Notes: generated by a model from the letters alone, not told the origin. A stretch of DNA of 64,000 bases from Sweltsa coloradensis (GCA_024449915.1 JAMZAV010000445.1:124001-188000); one strand, 5' to 3'. Numbered from the stretch's first letter, positions 34,441 through 46,248 are shown. Made by a program: numbers and translations.

Positions 34441-34700
34441 GAAAGGTCTTTAAATATTTAAAATAGAAACGTAAAGGGTTTTGTATGTTTCTTTTGTTTG
34501 GTATTTTGGAGTAGATATTTTTAGTGAATAACATGATGATATTATTTAGGACCCTTTTAACTGAAGAAGTTCTTAGGCTAAATGCATATTTTGTGAATAA
34601 TGAAATATAGGTATGTGTTAAATAAATAAACTTTTATAGTCACCCCTACTAAGTCTTAATTTGTCAATTGCCTAATACAGGGTTCCCACCGACCTGGAAA

Positions 34701-35988
34701 GAAAGAGTAATGTATAATAGATTGTCCGAATACTTAGAGTCAAATGAGATAATAGCAAAAGAACAACATGGATTCAGAGAAAAGAGATCAACTGAAACAG
34801 CTCTTGCTGCCTTCATTGACAATGTTGTAACAGCGCTTGATCAGAAAAAAACACCAGTAGCCATTTATATGGATCTTTCAAAAGCTTTTGACTGTGTGGA
34901 ATATGATACATTAATAAGTAAACTGTTTTCATATGGAATTAAGGGAAATGCCCTGCAATGGATATTTTCGTATCTACATGGAAGGACGCAATATGTAGAA
35001 ATTTCTGACCATTTGAACAAAAAAACTAAATCTGAGAGGAAATATATTAAACTGGGAGTACCACAAGGATCAATACTAGGCCTTTGTTTTTCAATATACT
35101 AATAAATGACATGCCATGTGCAATAAGTGAAGGGGATATGCTTCTGTATGCAGATGACGCAACCACCACCCTTGCTCATGCACTTATAGAAACATTAGAA
35201 AAGACCGCTATTATCAGTTTTAACGAAGTGGCGCAGTGGCTGCAACCAAATAACCTAATAATGAATAATAAGAAAACTAAATGTATGATATTCCCAAGGA
35301 AAAATATGGAAGATCAAAATATTTGTATCAGGTTGTGTGATGAAGACCTTCCTATTGAACAAATAGACACAGCAAAGTTCTTAGGACTGTATATTGACAA
35401 GTGCTTATCGTGGGACATCCACACTGATTATGTAGCAAATAAAATAAGCTCCAATATATATGTCTTACGTAAAATGAAAATATATGCAGATAGAAGTTTG
35501 CTGTTAGTAGTGTACTATGCCCTGATTGAGTCACATTTGAGCTATGGATTAGCGGGGGGTAATACATCAAAAAACAATTTTCATAAGATCTTTGTCATGC
35601 AAAAAAAAGCTTTAAGAATACTAGATAAAATTAAGAAAGGGGATACATGTAGAGGACATTTCAAAACGTTGAATATTCTTACTCTTGCATGCCTCTATAT
35701 TTACAAAGTAATATTATTTTTAATTAATCATAGGGGAGATATAAAAAAAACATCAATATTCATAATTACAATACTAGGAGGAAAAATGATATATTTGTGA
35801 CATCCCATAGGCTGGCTGTATATGAGAAAAGCCCCACATATGCAGGAATAATCCTTTATAATAAGCTACCTGCCATTATCAAAAACAAACCAACTGATAC
35901 ATTTAAAAAGGATCTTAGGACATTTCTTGTTGAAAAAGAATACTACGATATTGAGGAGTTCTTGGCGGACAATAATAATATGTCTTGA
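34701..35988 (+). pseudogene. CR1/L2-like reverse transcriptase, frameshifted
   Basis: It reads RVMYNRLSEYL, KEQHGFREKRSTETALAAF, AIYMDLSKAFDCVEYDTLI, KLGVPQGSILG, then after a frameshift near 35085 NILINDMPC, LLYADDATTT, AKFLGLYIDKCLSWDIHTDY, and after another near 35760 SHRLAVYEKSPTYAGIILYN up to TGA at 35986. RT motifs including YADD are present; the endonuclease and first RT motifs are lost to truncation. Confidence 0.88.
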
Positions 35989-36309
35989 CAATACCATTTA
36001 TTTTGCATATTATAGATGCCTAGACTTATATTATCTAGTAGCCTATCTTATATTAGTGTAAAAGTATATATTTTTATTGTGTATTATTGAATTGTTGTAA
36101 AAATGTATTTTGTAATTAATGTAAATTAGTTTTATGTATAAACTATACATCCTAATATTCAAGTCTTAGTCTTTTGAAAAGACGTGTCTAATAGCTAGCT
36201 AGCTTATAATGTAATGTTTAGAACTTGTTTATCTTGTCATATAACATTGTAACAATATATGCTAGTATTAGGTATACAAAACAAGACAATAAAATGAAAT
36301 GAAATGAAA
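34701..36309 (+). mobile_element. CR1/L2-like LINE 3' part, with 9-bp target duplication
   Basis: Flanked by ACCTGGAAA at 34692-34700 and 36310-36318. It is 5'-truncated within the reverse transcriptase, and the 3' end is (AAATG)n as in L2/CR1-type LINEs. The host element sequence continues correctly after the duplication, so both boundaries are firm. Coding content is given in the pseudogene entry. Confidence 0.85.
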
Positions 36310-36639
36310 ACCTGGAAAAGTCATGGAATTGAAAATATGGGTCAAAATGTCAGGGAATAGTCAGGGAATTGAGGAAAAAAATCAAAAACCTGGAAAAGTC
36401 AGGGAAAATAAGAATTTATTTAAATCTAGGCTTAGGCCTATTCGGTTTACTCAAAAAACATATATTTTCACCGAATTTATGAAAATGTTTTCCCGACTCC
36501 AAAGTCAGAATTAAAAAAAAAAAATCAATCATTTGTTTTCGTTGCTAAAATAACCGTTTTAGGAATCTAGTGGTTGAAGGTGAAATCTAGCGGATATTTA
36601 GGAAAGCGTCCACAACACAATAACACAAAATCTACATTA

Positions 36640-36780
36640 TTTTGGTATTGCATTCAGCCCACAACTTTTTTCTAAAACGCACCAATTGCACTCTAAAAAC
36701 CTGATTTTCAAAAATTTTGCCTGCGGCGCTATTGTTGAGGGGAGGCCCCCCAAACCCCCCGTACTTGGTCCCTATATAAT
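36640..36780. repeat. Repeat family B, copy 2
   Basis: TTGCATTCAGCCCACAAC, AACGCACCAATTGCACTCTAA, TTTGCCTGCGGCGCTATTG and a GGGGAGGCCCCCC hairpin, parallel to 25933-26070. It forms part of the interior of the 34678-37071 element. Confidence 0.55.
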
Positions 36781-37129
36781 ACGCCCGGGATATTATATAG
36801 CCCACCCGGGATCAAAACCCTGAATTCAACACTGAGCCTATATGTGTATCTGTTAAGGGATCCCCCATAGAAATTTGGCGGGCGGGCCCATGAAACGAAG
36901 ATCCGCCCTGACTAAGTACGGGGAAATAAATTTTAGAGCGTATCGAGGGGGTGCTGCGTTCCCGGCAAGCTATTTTGGGGCGTGTATTACACCTGGAATT
37001 AAGCAAAACTAGACCTGGAAAACTTGGAAAAGTCAGGGAAATTGATTCTAAAAAAAAAAGTGGGAACCCTGTAATAACTGTTAGCCTAATTTGTACTTGG
37101 GCCAATTCTTACACTAGTCATTTTTTCAG

Positions 37130-37239
37130 ATCATGCATTCAACCTCTTGCCAGAAGACTCGCGTATATCGAGAACTCTTCGTCGTCTGAGCCGGGAAGAT
37201 GATTTGGAGAAGTTTCTGGTACTTTGCCAACAGCTGCAG
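37130..37239 (+). CDS. SMG1: SMG1 exon 2
   Basis: Acceptor TTTTTTCAG, donor CAG|GTTGGT. It reads HAFNLLPEDSRISRTLRRL, SREDDLEKFLVLCQQLQ. The stretch RISRTLRRLSREDD corresponds to the start of the conserved SMG1 helical region (human wording RLSNLLRRITREDD). 110 nt, phase 1 to 0. Confidence 0.92.
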
Positions 37240-37499
37240 GTTGGTACCAAGCTACACTTTGAAGTAAAAATAAATATGTCATCTTGTAACATATAACCTA
37301 AACTGAAACCTACCTTCACAAACAGTCGGTGTCAGTAATTGGGTGGGATAATTAGGCCTAAAGGTTTATAAAAGCTAATTTCTTTTATCTTCTACTTTGA
37401 ACTAGGCCCTATTATAAATACAGTTAGGTAGGTAATTTTCATCTTTAATCATAGGCCTAACCTACTTTGTAACTGTCCTTTGTAAATCACTATTTTAAC

Positions 37500-37560
37500 T
37501 GAATAGGATAGACGTTAAATAAATAAATAAATAAATAAAAAATAAAAAAACATAACCTCA
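37500..37560. repeat. (AAAT)n-type LINE/SINE tail
   Basis: GGATAGACGTTAAATAAATA followed by further AAAT units. An inverted relative (TTTATTTACTTGTTTAACATCTATCC) is at 45520-45546, so a common 3' end is inserted twice in SMG1 introns. Confidence 0.4.
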
Positions 37561-37614
37561 CTAGGCTATCTACAGCTCCAGTATCAATCAATACAATTGC
37601 TTCTCTCCACACAG

Positions 37615-37914
37615 GATTCGTTGACGTCTGTGGACAACGCTCGGTACATACGCCGGGCGTTTGACGACATAGCCTGTTCGCTGCGAGGCATATTACATCG
37701 TGGGCCAGGCACAGAAGCCAAGGCTCGCATCTCGCAATGTCTCGGGCGAGTGGGCTTCGTGATGATAGAGCAAGATTTCAAAAGATATGCTGAATGGATT
37801 TTTCAGCAGTATGCTGAGGAAAGGGCAACCGAAGTAAAAATGCTGCTACTGAAGGCTATGATAGAAACATTGAGACTGGACAGTGAAAATCCAAGGCTGA
37901 AGGAATTTTCCTCT
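37615..37914 (+). CDS. SMG1: SMG1 exon 3
   Basis: Acceptor CCACACAG, donor TCT|GTAAGT. It reads DSLTSVDNARYIRRAFDDIA, then ISQCLGRVGFVMIEQDFKRY, AEWIFQQYAEERATEVKMLL, LKAMIETLRLDSENPRLKEF. Predicted helical repeat region. EWIFQQY corresponds to human KWIFSKF. 300 nt, phase 0 on both sides. Confidence 0.92.
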
Positions 37915-38126
37915 GTAAGTTTTGGTCTAAAGGATTACATACCCTATCTAGGCCTATGGCAAGTCACAAAATTCTGATTAATTTTTACCACTTTGGATAA
38001 GACAAAAACTTATTTTTATTTTCACAATTAATTCCCACCTAATGCTCGTAGGCCTACTATTTTTTTTTTATTACAACCAGGTAGCCCTTTACAAGATGTC
38101 AGATAAAATGTACTGTACTTAAAGTG

Positions 38127-38215
38127 TAGGGGGGTTGGACCAGTTGATACACGGTCCTTGGCCAGAAGTAAATCAAGGGCTGGGTATAGTCGATACACCC
38201 AAACCCCTGGATTTA
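38127..38215. repeat. Short repeat shared with 57570-57650
   Basis: CAGAAGTAAATCAAGGGCTG followed by GGTATAG, ending in TTGATTT/GGATTTACTTA-type inverted sequence. The same block (GAAGTAAATCAAGGGCTGGG) is at about 57593. GTAAATC...GATTTAC is partly inverted, so it may be a small MITE. Confidence 0.45.
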
Positions 38216-38268
38216 CTTATGGTCATCTTCTCTTCTTCTCTTATGCCCACATTGACATATCTATGTCA

Positions 38269-39240
38269 TCATGTGTCTTGACAACCAGTAAGATAGAACT
38301 CCTGTTCCTCCTGTCCATACCCCTGCAATCCCCATAGTGAGTGTCCTTTCAATGTAGCGCATCTAAATAGATGTTGTCTGTCCTGTGTTCCATCACCACA
38401 GAGTTTACACATGCTGCTCTCCATCACACCTATTCTATGTAAGTGCTTTGCTAGCAAGTCATGGCCGGTATCTAGTCTAAACTGAGCTGTTGTAGTTCTT
38501 CTCCTATAATGGTTTGTCCTATCATTTCTTCCTTTCCTTGTGTTAACTAGCTCACTCCACATTTTATTCTTGCCTTTCTCCTTCCACGCTTTCTTTACCT
38601 CCGAGTTACTGGCTGATTTCAGATGTGATTTAGCTGATCTGTATGAAATGTTGTTTATGAATTGCTTGGTTTTACTTCCCATTTTAGCGAGGAAATCAGC
38701 CTTCTCGTTTCCGTTTATGCCGCAGTGTGCCGGTATCCACTGTAGCATTACTGTGTTACCCGCATTCATCAACCTGAGGATTCTTATCTTGCAGTTTCTT
38801 ATTTCTGCTTCTGTTTCTTCTCTACTCACTATAGCCTGGATAGATGCTCTTGAGTCTGTTAGTATCACCACCTTCCTTTCTCTAAAGTATTCAATCTACT
38901 CCAACGCTTTGCTTATTGCTCTCATCTCCCCATCAAATTTACTCCCATTTGATCCTGCTGGGAATGACTCCTCAAACTCTCTACTGTGTATTCCTGCACC
39001 TGCATTCCCTTCTCCTGGTGTTGCTGATCCATCCGATGGATATATGCAGCCACTCCTTCTCTGGGTATTCTTTGTGAATAAATCTTAGTGCCAGACTTCT
39101 CATATGCTCCTCTTGAGAGTTCTTCTTTTTCTCTTGTATCCCTTCAATATTTAGTTGATGGTTTACTTCCAATGATGACATATGGTCATTGGTACACACA
39201 TCTTGACCTAGACCGACATACGATGATGCTAAAAACAAAA
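38269..39240 (-). pseudogene. LINE RNase H and C-terminal fragment, antisense in SMG1 intron
   Basis: From 39238 downward: LALRFIHKEYPEKEWLHI, then VVILTDSRASIQAIVSREET, VMLQWIPAHCGINGNEKADF, AKMGSKTKQF, then TAQFRLDTGHDLLAKHL and the cysteine motif MCKLCGDGTQDRQHLFRC. DSRA and WIPAHCGINGNEKAD are RNase H motifs. There is a frame change in the 39000s and an in-frame TAG near 38897, so it is dead. Confidence 0.8.
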
Positions 39241-39591
39241 TACGGCTGTCTTGAACATTTTCAGTATTTTGTGCACTAGCTTCATCAACAATTTATCACC
39301 AAGGCCAAGAAAAACGTACTTTGTAATGCAGGTGTAGACCTATGCCTCTGAATATATGGCTACTTAATAGTTTTTTTTTTTATGGTAGCTATGAGCCTAT
39401 GATGCAGTAGGACAATCTATTTGTTTAGATTGTTGTGTTATCCTACACTACTGTTAAATATGTAGCAGTTGTTTGATGTCTCTATCTAGGCCTAGACTTA
39501 CGTAGGCCCTCAGTACAGTATATATAGGCACCTACTATGTTGTGTAAAAAAGCCAGTCTCACTGTTTTGAATTGCACTTCTTATGTTCTAG

Positions 39592-39717
39592 ATGTTAACT
39601 TCGCAGCTGCAAAATGCTCTAGAAAATACAGATCTTCCAGAATTGACCATGGCAACAGTGGATGTTATAATATCAGTTACTGAAAGCTACCCTGCTGCAT
39701 TCACTAAATATTTTAGG
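39592..39717 (+). CDS. SMG1: SMG1 exon 4
   Basis: Acceptor GTTCTAG, donor AGG|GTAAGG. It reads MLTSQLQNALENTDLPELTM, ATVDVIISVTESYPAAFTKY, FR, continuing as DTVDILVGWHID in exon 5. This matches SMG1 (human ...LQSILENVDTPELL and FRDTVDILVGWHID). The initial Met is internal, not a start. Confidence 0.92.
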
Positions 39718-40129
39718 GTAAGGGTTGTGTTTCCATCATTACCTAGGTCTAGTAAGAACTTAAGACAATATTTAAAACTGGACGTAGTCAGATATAGGAC
39801 TATTTAATTAGACTGGGGAGTGCAGCAAATGTGTGCATCACTCTAGCTTATGATAGGCTAGGGAGAAAAGACCCATGCGTCTAGATCCAGCCTTACTCCA
39901 GCCACTCACTCGACTAACAACAACTTTGGTGTTTTCCTAGTTAAATCACTTGTTTAGGTTCAAAAATTGTTATTATAGTCTCTACTAGTCGTGATTAAAG
40001 GATGCACAGTACTTCTGAACTCTGGCATAACGAAACACATTTGAATTCAAAAGTTTTGTCACATGGCTGTTAGTGTTGGCCTTCATGTGCATCAACAAAC
40101 AAAAAAGGAATGTCATGGTGCTTGGCTTG

Positions 40130-40570
40130 CTATTCTATAACTCCGACCGAATTGGATTCATAAGTTTTTGACTAATCGATTCGGTTGTGGTTGGTCGAGG
40201 TCTAAAGGAATGTGATTTTTTCGTTAGTGGAATTTTTTTTATGTTTGATTAGAAAAATGGTGGGAGATGCTCAAAGAAAACCTACCTTTATTAAGGGCCT
40301 ACCCAAAAGTCCCGTGCGGTCCCTTTTAAGTTTTTTCATGAAATTATACCATTCAAAACCCATTTCTCCCTGATTGGAAATAGTAGTACACACACACACG
40401 TCTATTTCATTATGTCATTTCGATGATGTGACAATTGACTGCGATTTATTTGTCCACATTTGGCCGACTGCACTGCCATGTGCATCATACCTTTCGACCT
40501 CGACCAACCACAACCGAATCAATTGCCGTGGAAAATTTACAAATCTAATTTGGTCAGAGTTATAGAATAG
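40130..40570. mobile_element. Long-TIR MITE (about 440 bp) in SMG1 intron 4
   Basis: CTATTCTATAACTCCGACCG...GATTCGGTTGTGGTTGGTCG at the left is inverted at the right end (...CGACCAACCACAACCGAATC...GTCAGAGTTATAGAATAG). The inverted region is about 80 bp with mismatches. No coding ORF and no clear target duplication. Confidence 0.65.
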
Positions 40571-40692
40571 GGGTCCAGCAGGATTACCTGATTATAACGT
40601 CTTCAATAAAAACCTATTACCGTTAGACCTTTAAATCATTGTTGATTGTCATTTGACATACTTTCTTCTACTCTGCTGTGTTTGCCCAACAG

Positions 40693-43090
40693 GACACAGT
40701 GGACATACTGGTGGGTTGGCATATCGATGGCAGCCACTCCCAGAACATCACCTACTATGCCTCTCGCAGTCTGTTGAGGTTGGGCCAGTATTGGGTCGCA
40801 GATCTTCAATTCTCCGTTACGTTACTAGGCCAGTTCCTCGAAGACATGGAGGCCGACGAGGAAGACCTCGTCCAGCTCGATTCGGACAACTCCTCGATAG
40901 ATGAATCTAGTCACTCGCTCGAAGCCTGTCTCTCGAGAATCACGGGCCTGATAAAGGTCTTTAACACAGTTGCCAAATGTCTCGGTCAGCACTTGAATCC
41001 GGCCACCTCGCAGATAGTTTCGTGGTCGTTCCTTACGGACAATCTCTCGAAGATGCTGCGAACGGTGACGAAAGCTTTGCACATTTCTTTGCACGAGGAC
41101 CTGATTGTGACGGCCAACGAGTGCTGTTGTATATTACTAGCGTTGCTACAGTCGAGAACTTCCCCCGCTCACGAAAAGTTGTACGAACTGATCAACATTC
41201 AACTTAACTTTTACACCCAGCTCGAAGATTTGACGGTTATTTCAATGTTGAGGAACATAGCCAAGATCATTCGAGAAGTAAGCGGTAATCTTCCGATGGA
41301 GTTAGTCCAAACACTTCTGAGTCCTGCGTCTCCCATTCTTCTGCTACGTTTCTCGCCGTCGATGAAGATACAAAGTGAAGTCCTAGCGGTCTACCATGCG
41401 TTGCTAAATCTTAAGAACATACCGCTTCTTCAAGAAGCTTATAGAAATGTGTTGGGCGATTTAGAGCGAGCCTACAAGGTAGTCCTTCCTTCAATAAAGG
41501 AACTAGTAACCGAGCCGAATCCTCACGCAGAAACAAATTACAATACAAACAGTGCAGAGTTTGTAGTAATGTTCCATCTTAAAGCACTAACGGATCTCGC
41601 TAATGCTACAAATTCAATCATCGGTATGTGGGCTCTGAATCCCAGCATTTTAGAGTTGCTTGCTGTGCTTTTACAGCCGTACGACAGTGGCCTGAGTCCG
41701 CATCTGCAGCACTCTTTGCTTTACCTTCTCCACAGCCACTGTTCCAAGTCGAATAACTTTGTGTCGACGAGTGATTTCGTGAGTACTGGCCGGGACCAGG
41801 CTAGTATGTGCAACACGTTTGGCTTGCCCGCTAACCTCGGCCCAGACGCCCGGTCCGTGTCCCCAACGAGCCGACACTTCTCAATAATCCTACGTCTACT
41901 TGCTAAACTACTTTCGAAAGAGACCAAAGAAGAGATTCTCGTTCTGGTGTTGTCTTGGAGTCGCGAAGTGTTCTATCATTCCGAAGCGTATTTCCACTCC
42001 GTTTATGGCACGGATGACTTCGACAACCTGATTGGTTTGGTCGTGAGCGCGGGACACAGTTCATCGAAAGTCATCATCTCTCGGGTTGCAGACAATATTG
42101 AACAGCTGCTCTCGAACCGGTATGCGGAGTGGAAACCAAGCTTACTTGCTTCGATCATCGATGTCTGTCTGTTTCACAGTAACTCGACGATACCGCAAGT
42201 CCGACTCAAGATCTCGCGGGTGTTACCGTTAGTGCCCTGGGACGTCATGATAATACACGTTAACAAGACTCTGCAAACGGTTGTAGCTCAGAAGAAAGTC
42301 GCTTCGAGTTCGATGTCTCTGGAGACGTTGAACGTTGTTTCTAGAAACCACATCGCCAGAGGATCGTGCGGTGAAATGCAGCAGCAACAGTTCAAGAAAT
42401 TCATGGGCTACCTTCTTCAAGGTATCGACAACGGCAACGGAAACTGGCTTCAAGAAATGTTCTGTCAGTGTTGGCCTTTACAGTCGTTTTCGGGTTCCGA
42501 ACGGAAAAGCATATCGCTTTTTGGTAATCTTGCGCTTATGTCCAACGTAGTGTTGCTGTTGTGGGCAACATGGGAAGCGGCCCAGCTCTGTGTTCGCCAG
42601 AAGTTGCGTACTCCCCTCGGGAAAGCTATAGACACATTCACGTACATTGAGGGAGCAATCAGAAGCCTCGCACGAGAACTGACCCAAGGAATTGTCGAAA
42701 TAAAGTCCGAAAATAAATCTGTTGTAAATACGAACAAAACGTTCGAACAGCGCCGAGTGCGATTGCTCTTGGAGTTCTTTGAACATTTCGAGAAGGCGAT
42801 GCATAACGCAGCAGAGGGCTGTGCAACGGCCATGCAACCTCCGCCGATCGTGATCCGTGGTTTCTTCCTCACCAACAAGCACGTGTGCACGGAGTGGCTG
42901 AAGCGCATCAGAATGGCGGTGATCGTGGTGGCCATACGGGCTGGACAGGCAACCACGGCAGTCAGACACGGACACTGCTTGTTGCAAGCGCTGGCAGACG
43001 CAAACACAACGCAAGGGGCGGAGTTCGAACAGGCTGCGATGTACACCTGCTGGGCCCTCTGCAAACTGGGGGAACCGGAAGCTATCCAAG
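40693..43090 (+). CDS. SMG1: SMG1 exon 5: large HEAT/FAT-region exon
   Basis: Acceptor CCCAACAG, donor AAG|GTATGT. 2398 nt, residues about 325-1123. Markers are DTVDILVGWHIDG, ADLQFSVTLLGQFLEDMEAD, AKFVV-like AEFVVMFHLKALTDLANAT, IGMWALNPSILELLAVLLQP, KLRTPLGKAIDTFTYIEGAI, RSLAREL and the ending GEPEAIQG. All are recognisable SMG1 segments of the HEAT-repeat/FAT region. Several long ORFs on both strands here are shadows. Such a large exon among small ones is notable. Confidence 0.95.
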
Positions 43091-43390
43091 GTATGTTCTT
43101 ATATTTTAACTGCCTACTGTGATGACATGATGACTTGTACAATGCTCGAAGAAGCTTGCAAGTTTTAATTGATTTATTAAGATTAATAATTTAGCAAATT
43201 TAGGCCTACCTTGCTATTTTCAATACAATAGATTTGGCATTTAACACAAATTAGACATAGGCCTACATTAGAAAAAATAGTAGCCTACCATTGCACATTA
43301 TTACAAAATTTTACTAATTTAGAAAATAATGCAGGCCCAGTAGTTACTAATTATACTGTATTGTGTTCTAACCTGTGGCATTGTTTCCAG

Positions 43391-44814
43391 GTTTGTACGC
43401 CTGGTGTAGGGAGGTGTCTGGTCGCCGGTTCTACTGGTTGAAGGCTTCTTGCCAGCAAGCAGCGGGCAAGTACGAAGTGGCGGCCGAGGAATATCGCAAG
43501 CTCTTGGAACAACCGTCTCCCAGGCATTCTCCCACGCACAGCGTGAGCGCCACAACCGACGAGAACTCGGCCCCCACTCCCGCTCCGAGCCGAACACTGA
43601 AGGGCGAACCCGACCCGCAGATCGTGGGTTTCATGGCCGATCAGCTGGCGGAGTGCTACAAGTGCGTGCAGAACTGGTCCGACCTTCACAAGTGGAAACT
43701 CAAAGAAGTCGATCTGTGGTCCAACCAAAACGGTGGCACACCGCTGAAGTACCTGCTAAACAACATGACTGCGAACCACGTGAAAGCCTTGCAAGAGTTT
43801 GAGGATAAGGATTTCTTCGCGGCAAGCGAACTGATGAAGTGGCCGACCGACGACAAACCCATGGAGCAAATAACCGAGGCTACCAAGTCTTGGAGTAGTT
43901 ACAAGGCCTTGTCTTTGGTTAATACCACGCTGACGACCATGGCCATGCAGTTGACCGCAGGGCGGGTGGAACTAGGGGAAGTCTCCACACAGTGGTCTCT
44001 CATGCTGGACAACTGCTTCGTCATGTCGCAGTGCTACCTTCAGGAGGGCATCAGGAACTCCCCGTCTGAGTTTCTCCATGATGCTATTGTCTTACAGTAT
44101 GCCACCGCCGGCTTGCAGAGCGTAATAACCGGTAACGCCACACACAACCCCTTCACAATGACCGACAACGTGCTCGTCAAGGATATGAACACCTCTCTGC
44201 TCACTCAGGTTTTGTGGTGGGCGCATTGCTTTGATCGTTTGACCACCGCGGAAGTTTCTAAACCACGTACAAACTTCAATCAGTTATGTTTGGAAGTCGT
44301 ACAGACGGCTCGAAAAGAGGGGAACTACAATCTTGCCCAGAAGCTTTTGTTGAGCTACTTGGAGAAGGAGGAGGGGATCTGCGTGAGTGGGAAACGTAAA
44401 CTCTCGCTGGAGGAGGTCGCTTCAAACGTTCTGACTTTCAACATCTGCGACGAGAAGCTGCCCGCATGGAACATCGAGAGGGTGAAGGCTTTCACCGAGG
44501 TGGCCAAGCTTCTGTTCTATACCGATAAGCCGGAGAAGGCCGTGGAGATCTGCGTGTTTACCGCGATGGGGATATCGAAACACTTGTCGGAGACCGATCT
44601 CGTGATGAGGGAACGTAGCTCGCGACTGTTGCTCACGCTCTCCAAGTGGCTACAAGAGAAGCGACAGGGAAGCGGTGATATCGACATGGGGAATCTGCTC
44701 GTTGTGAAGCTGATCAACGCGGAGAAAGTCAGGAACAATCTAGTGATCTTTAGCGTGGATGATGGTCCCATCTCAGTCCCGCCATCGGACATGGCTATTG
44801 GCTACTTGCTTCAG
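43391..44814 (+). CDS. SMG1: SMG1 exon 6: FAT region
   Basis: Acceptor TTTCCAG, donor CAG|GTATCT. 1424 nt, residues about 1124-1598. It starts LYAWCREVSGRRFYWLKASC (human PEAIQGIAVWSSSIVGK), includes GFMADQLAECYKCVQNWSDL, LAQKLLLSYLEKEEG, AKLLFYTDKPEKAVEIC and ends MAIGYLLQ. Helical TPR-like FAT sequence. The Ser/Pro-rich loop at about 43530-43600 is divergent. Confidence 0.94.
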
Positions 44815-44956
44815 GTATCTATCCATGTGATCACTGCATGCAACTTTTAGTTTTAACTTTTAAGTAATATCAGATTGGCTAGGGCCTACCTCTTGCACTC
44901 GTCATCAAGGCGCTGTTTGGCCAAAACAGTTACGATTTTTTTTTGTCGTTAACATC

Positions 44957-45049
44957 GATCTCGTCATCATCCATCGCCGTTTCTTGCTTCTGGCAGGGTC
45001 AGCTTGGGTTTAGCAACCAAATGTTTCCACTTCTTTCTATCCTCTCACA
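44957..45049 (-). repeat. LINE 3' end (same family as 18645-18965)
   Basis: On the minus strand it contains GTTGCTAAACCCAAGCTGAC, CCTGCCAGAAGCA and GGCGATGG followed by ATGATGA, nearly identical to 18900-18960. It is a short 5'-truncated copy in SMG1 intron 6. Confidence 0.6.
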
Positions 45050-45293
45050 ATATCTATTATCTAGGCCCTACCTTGAATAATAATAAAATATTATGTTGGT
45101 CTAGCTATTAGGTCTGCTACCAAATTACCATAGGCACTATAAGTCTCATTAAATTAATTAGGACTACTAATTACTTGTTAAGAGTATGAAAATAGATTTG
45201 TTAAGTAGGGGAGGGCCTAGGGTTGAGAGTTGAAATCATTCACTGCAATCTAGTTTGAACCAAGGCTAAGCTAACCCCGTTGTTTGTTGCCAG

Positions 45294-45447
45294 CTGGCTG
45301 CTGCTCGCTGCCCCAACCTCTCCAAGACCTGGGAACAGTTTGCCACGTGGTGCTACCGATGGGGCCGGCGTATGGTTGAGACGGACCTGGCCACCAGTCA
45401 GCTGTCTGACGTGGACAAGGTCGCCGTGCAACAACTGATGCCCAGAG
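45294..45447 (+). CDS. SMG1: SMG1 exon 7
   Basis: Acceptor TTGCCAG, donor AGAG|GTGAGT. It reads LAAARCPNLSKTWEQFATWC, YRWGRRMVETDLA, DKVAVQQLMPR. ATWCYRWGRRMV corresponds to human ASWAYRWGRKVV. Phase 0 to 1. Confidence 0.94.
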
Positions 45448-45916
45448 GTGAGTAGGTCTAAGATGGTGTTGCTAGCACACTTGAAAGTAGCTTTGCGTTT
45501 GTCTTCCGTTTTTTTTAAAATTTATTTACTTGTTTAACATCTATCCTTTGTGATTATAAAAACTGGTTACAAAAATGGCCCCAAAATGAACATTTGTAGC
45601 ATTGAACCCGTAACTCACGAATAGTAATAAAGTACAGTACAGGTTTGTGTGAGTAAGCCTACTCCATTTCCCGAGCTTTTTCAAGCAGGCCACACTACCA
45701 ATTGTAAAAAATCTGTCAATGTTCAACAAGCCTGTTCAGTGTTCAAAGTTTTACAGATGACTACCAAGTATTCAATTATTGAGCTACATGTATTTAAATT
45801 ACTTTTTGATAAAGTTATTCATGAAACAACTACTAGTAAGCACCACCTGACCTGATGGTGCATGGTTGACTATCCTTGCTCGGTCCTACTACATACGTGT
45901 CGCTACATCTCCGCAG

Positions 45917-46186
45917 GCACGACCATCGAGGAGTTTGAGAAGGTGACCACGATCCTCAGCCAGACCCGGTCCGTGACTCGCGAGGAGGACATCGAGGGCG
46001 AAGACATCAACACTTCCGAGATGATCAAGAGTCAGCTGCAGAACGTGAGGACGCTGGCGCTGGCGAGCGGTCAGCAACTAGACGCGCTCGTCGGTATCTG
46101 GAGGAACACTCAGCGTCGCATCTACAGCTACCTGCAGCAGGCGGCCACCGCCTACTTCAAGTACCTGCATCTGTGCGGGGACTCAG
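45917..46186 (+). CDS. SMG1: SMG1 exon 8
   Basis: Acceptor CTCCGCAG, donor TCAG|GTGAGC. It reads TTIEEFEKVTTILSQTRSV, EDINTSEMIKSQLQNVRTLA, LDALVGIWRNTQRRIYSYLQ, QAATAYFKYLHLCGDS. IWRNTQRRIYSYLQ...AYF matches the end of the SMG1 FAT domain. Phase 1 to 1. Confidence 0.94.
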
Positions 46187-46248
46187 GTGAGCAGGCAACC
46201 AGGGCTTAATGTTTTCTTGTCATCGAATTACTTAGTCTATCAAATTAT

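Larger units (their letters stand above)
34678..37071. mobile_element. hAT-like TIR element carrying a nested LINE
   Basis: CAGGGTTCCCAC at 34678 is inverted as GTGGGAACCCTG ending at 37071. TAATA lies on both outer sides (34673-34677, 37072-37076). The CAGGGTTCCCAC terminus followed by CTGGAAAAGTC-type sequence resembles non-autonomous hAT elements of other animals. The 34701-36309 part is a later LINE insertion, so the element itself was about 0.8 kb and has no transposase. It ends 58 bases before SMG1 exon 2. Confidence 0.75.

Noticed and set aside
42465..43142. Long minus-strand ORFs (up to 225 codons) opposite SMG1 exon 5
   Set aside because: They are shadows of the GC-rich SMG1 coding exon; composition is Cys/Ser/Arg-rich without any recognisable domain.
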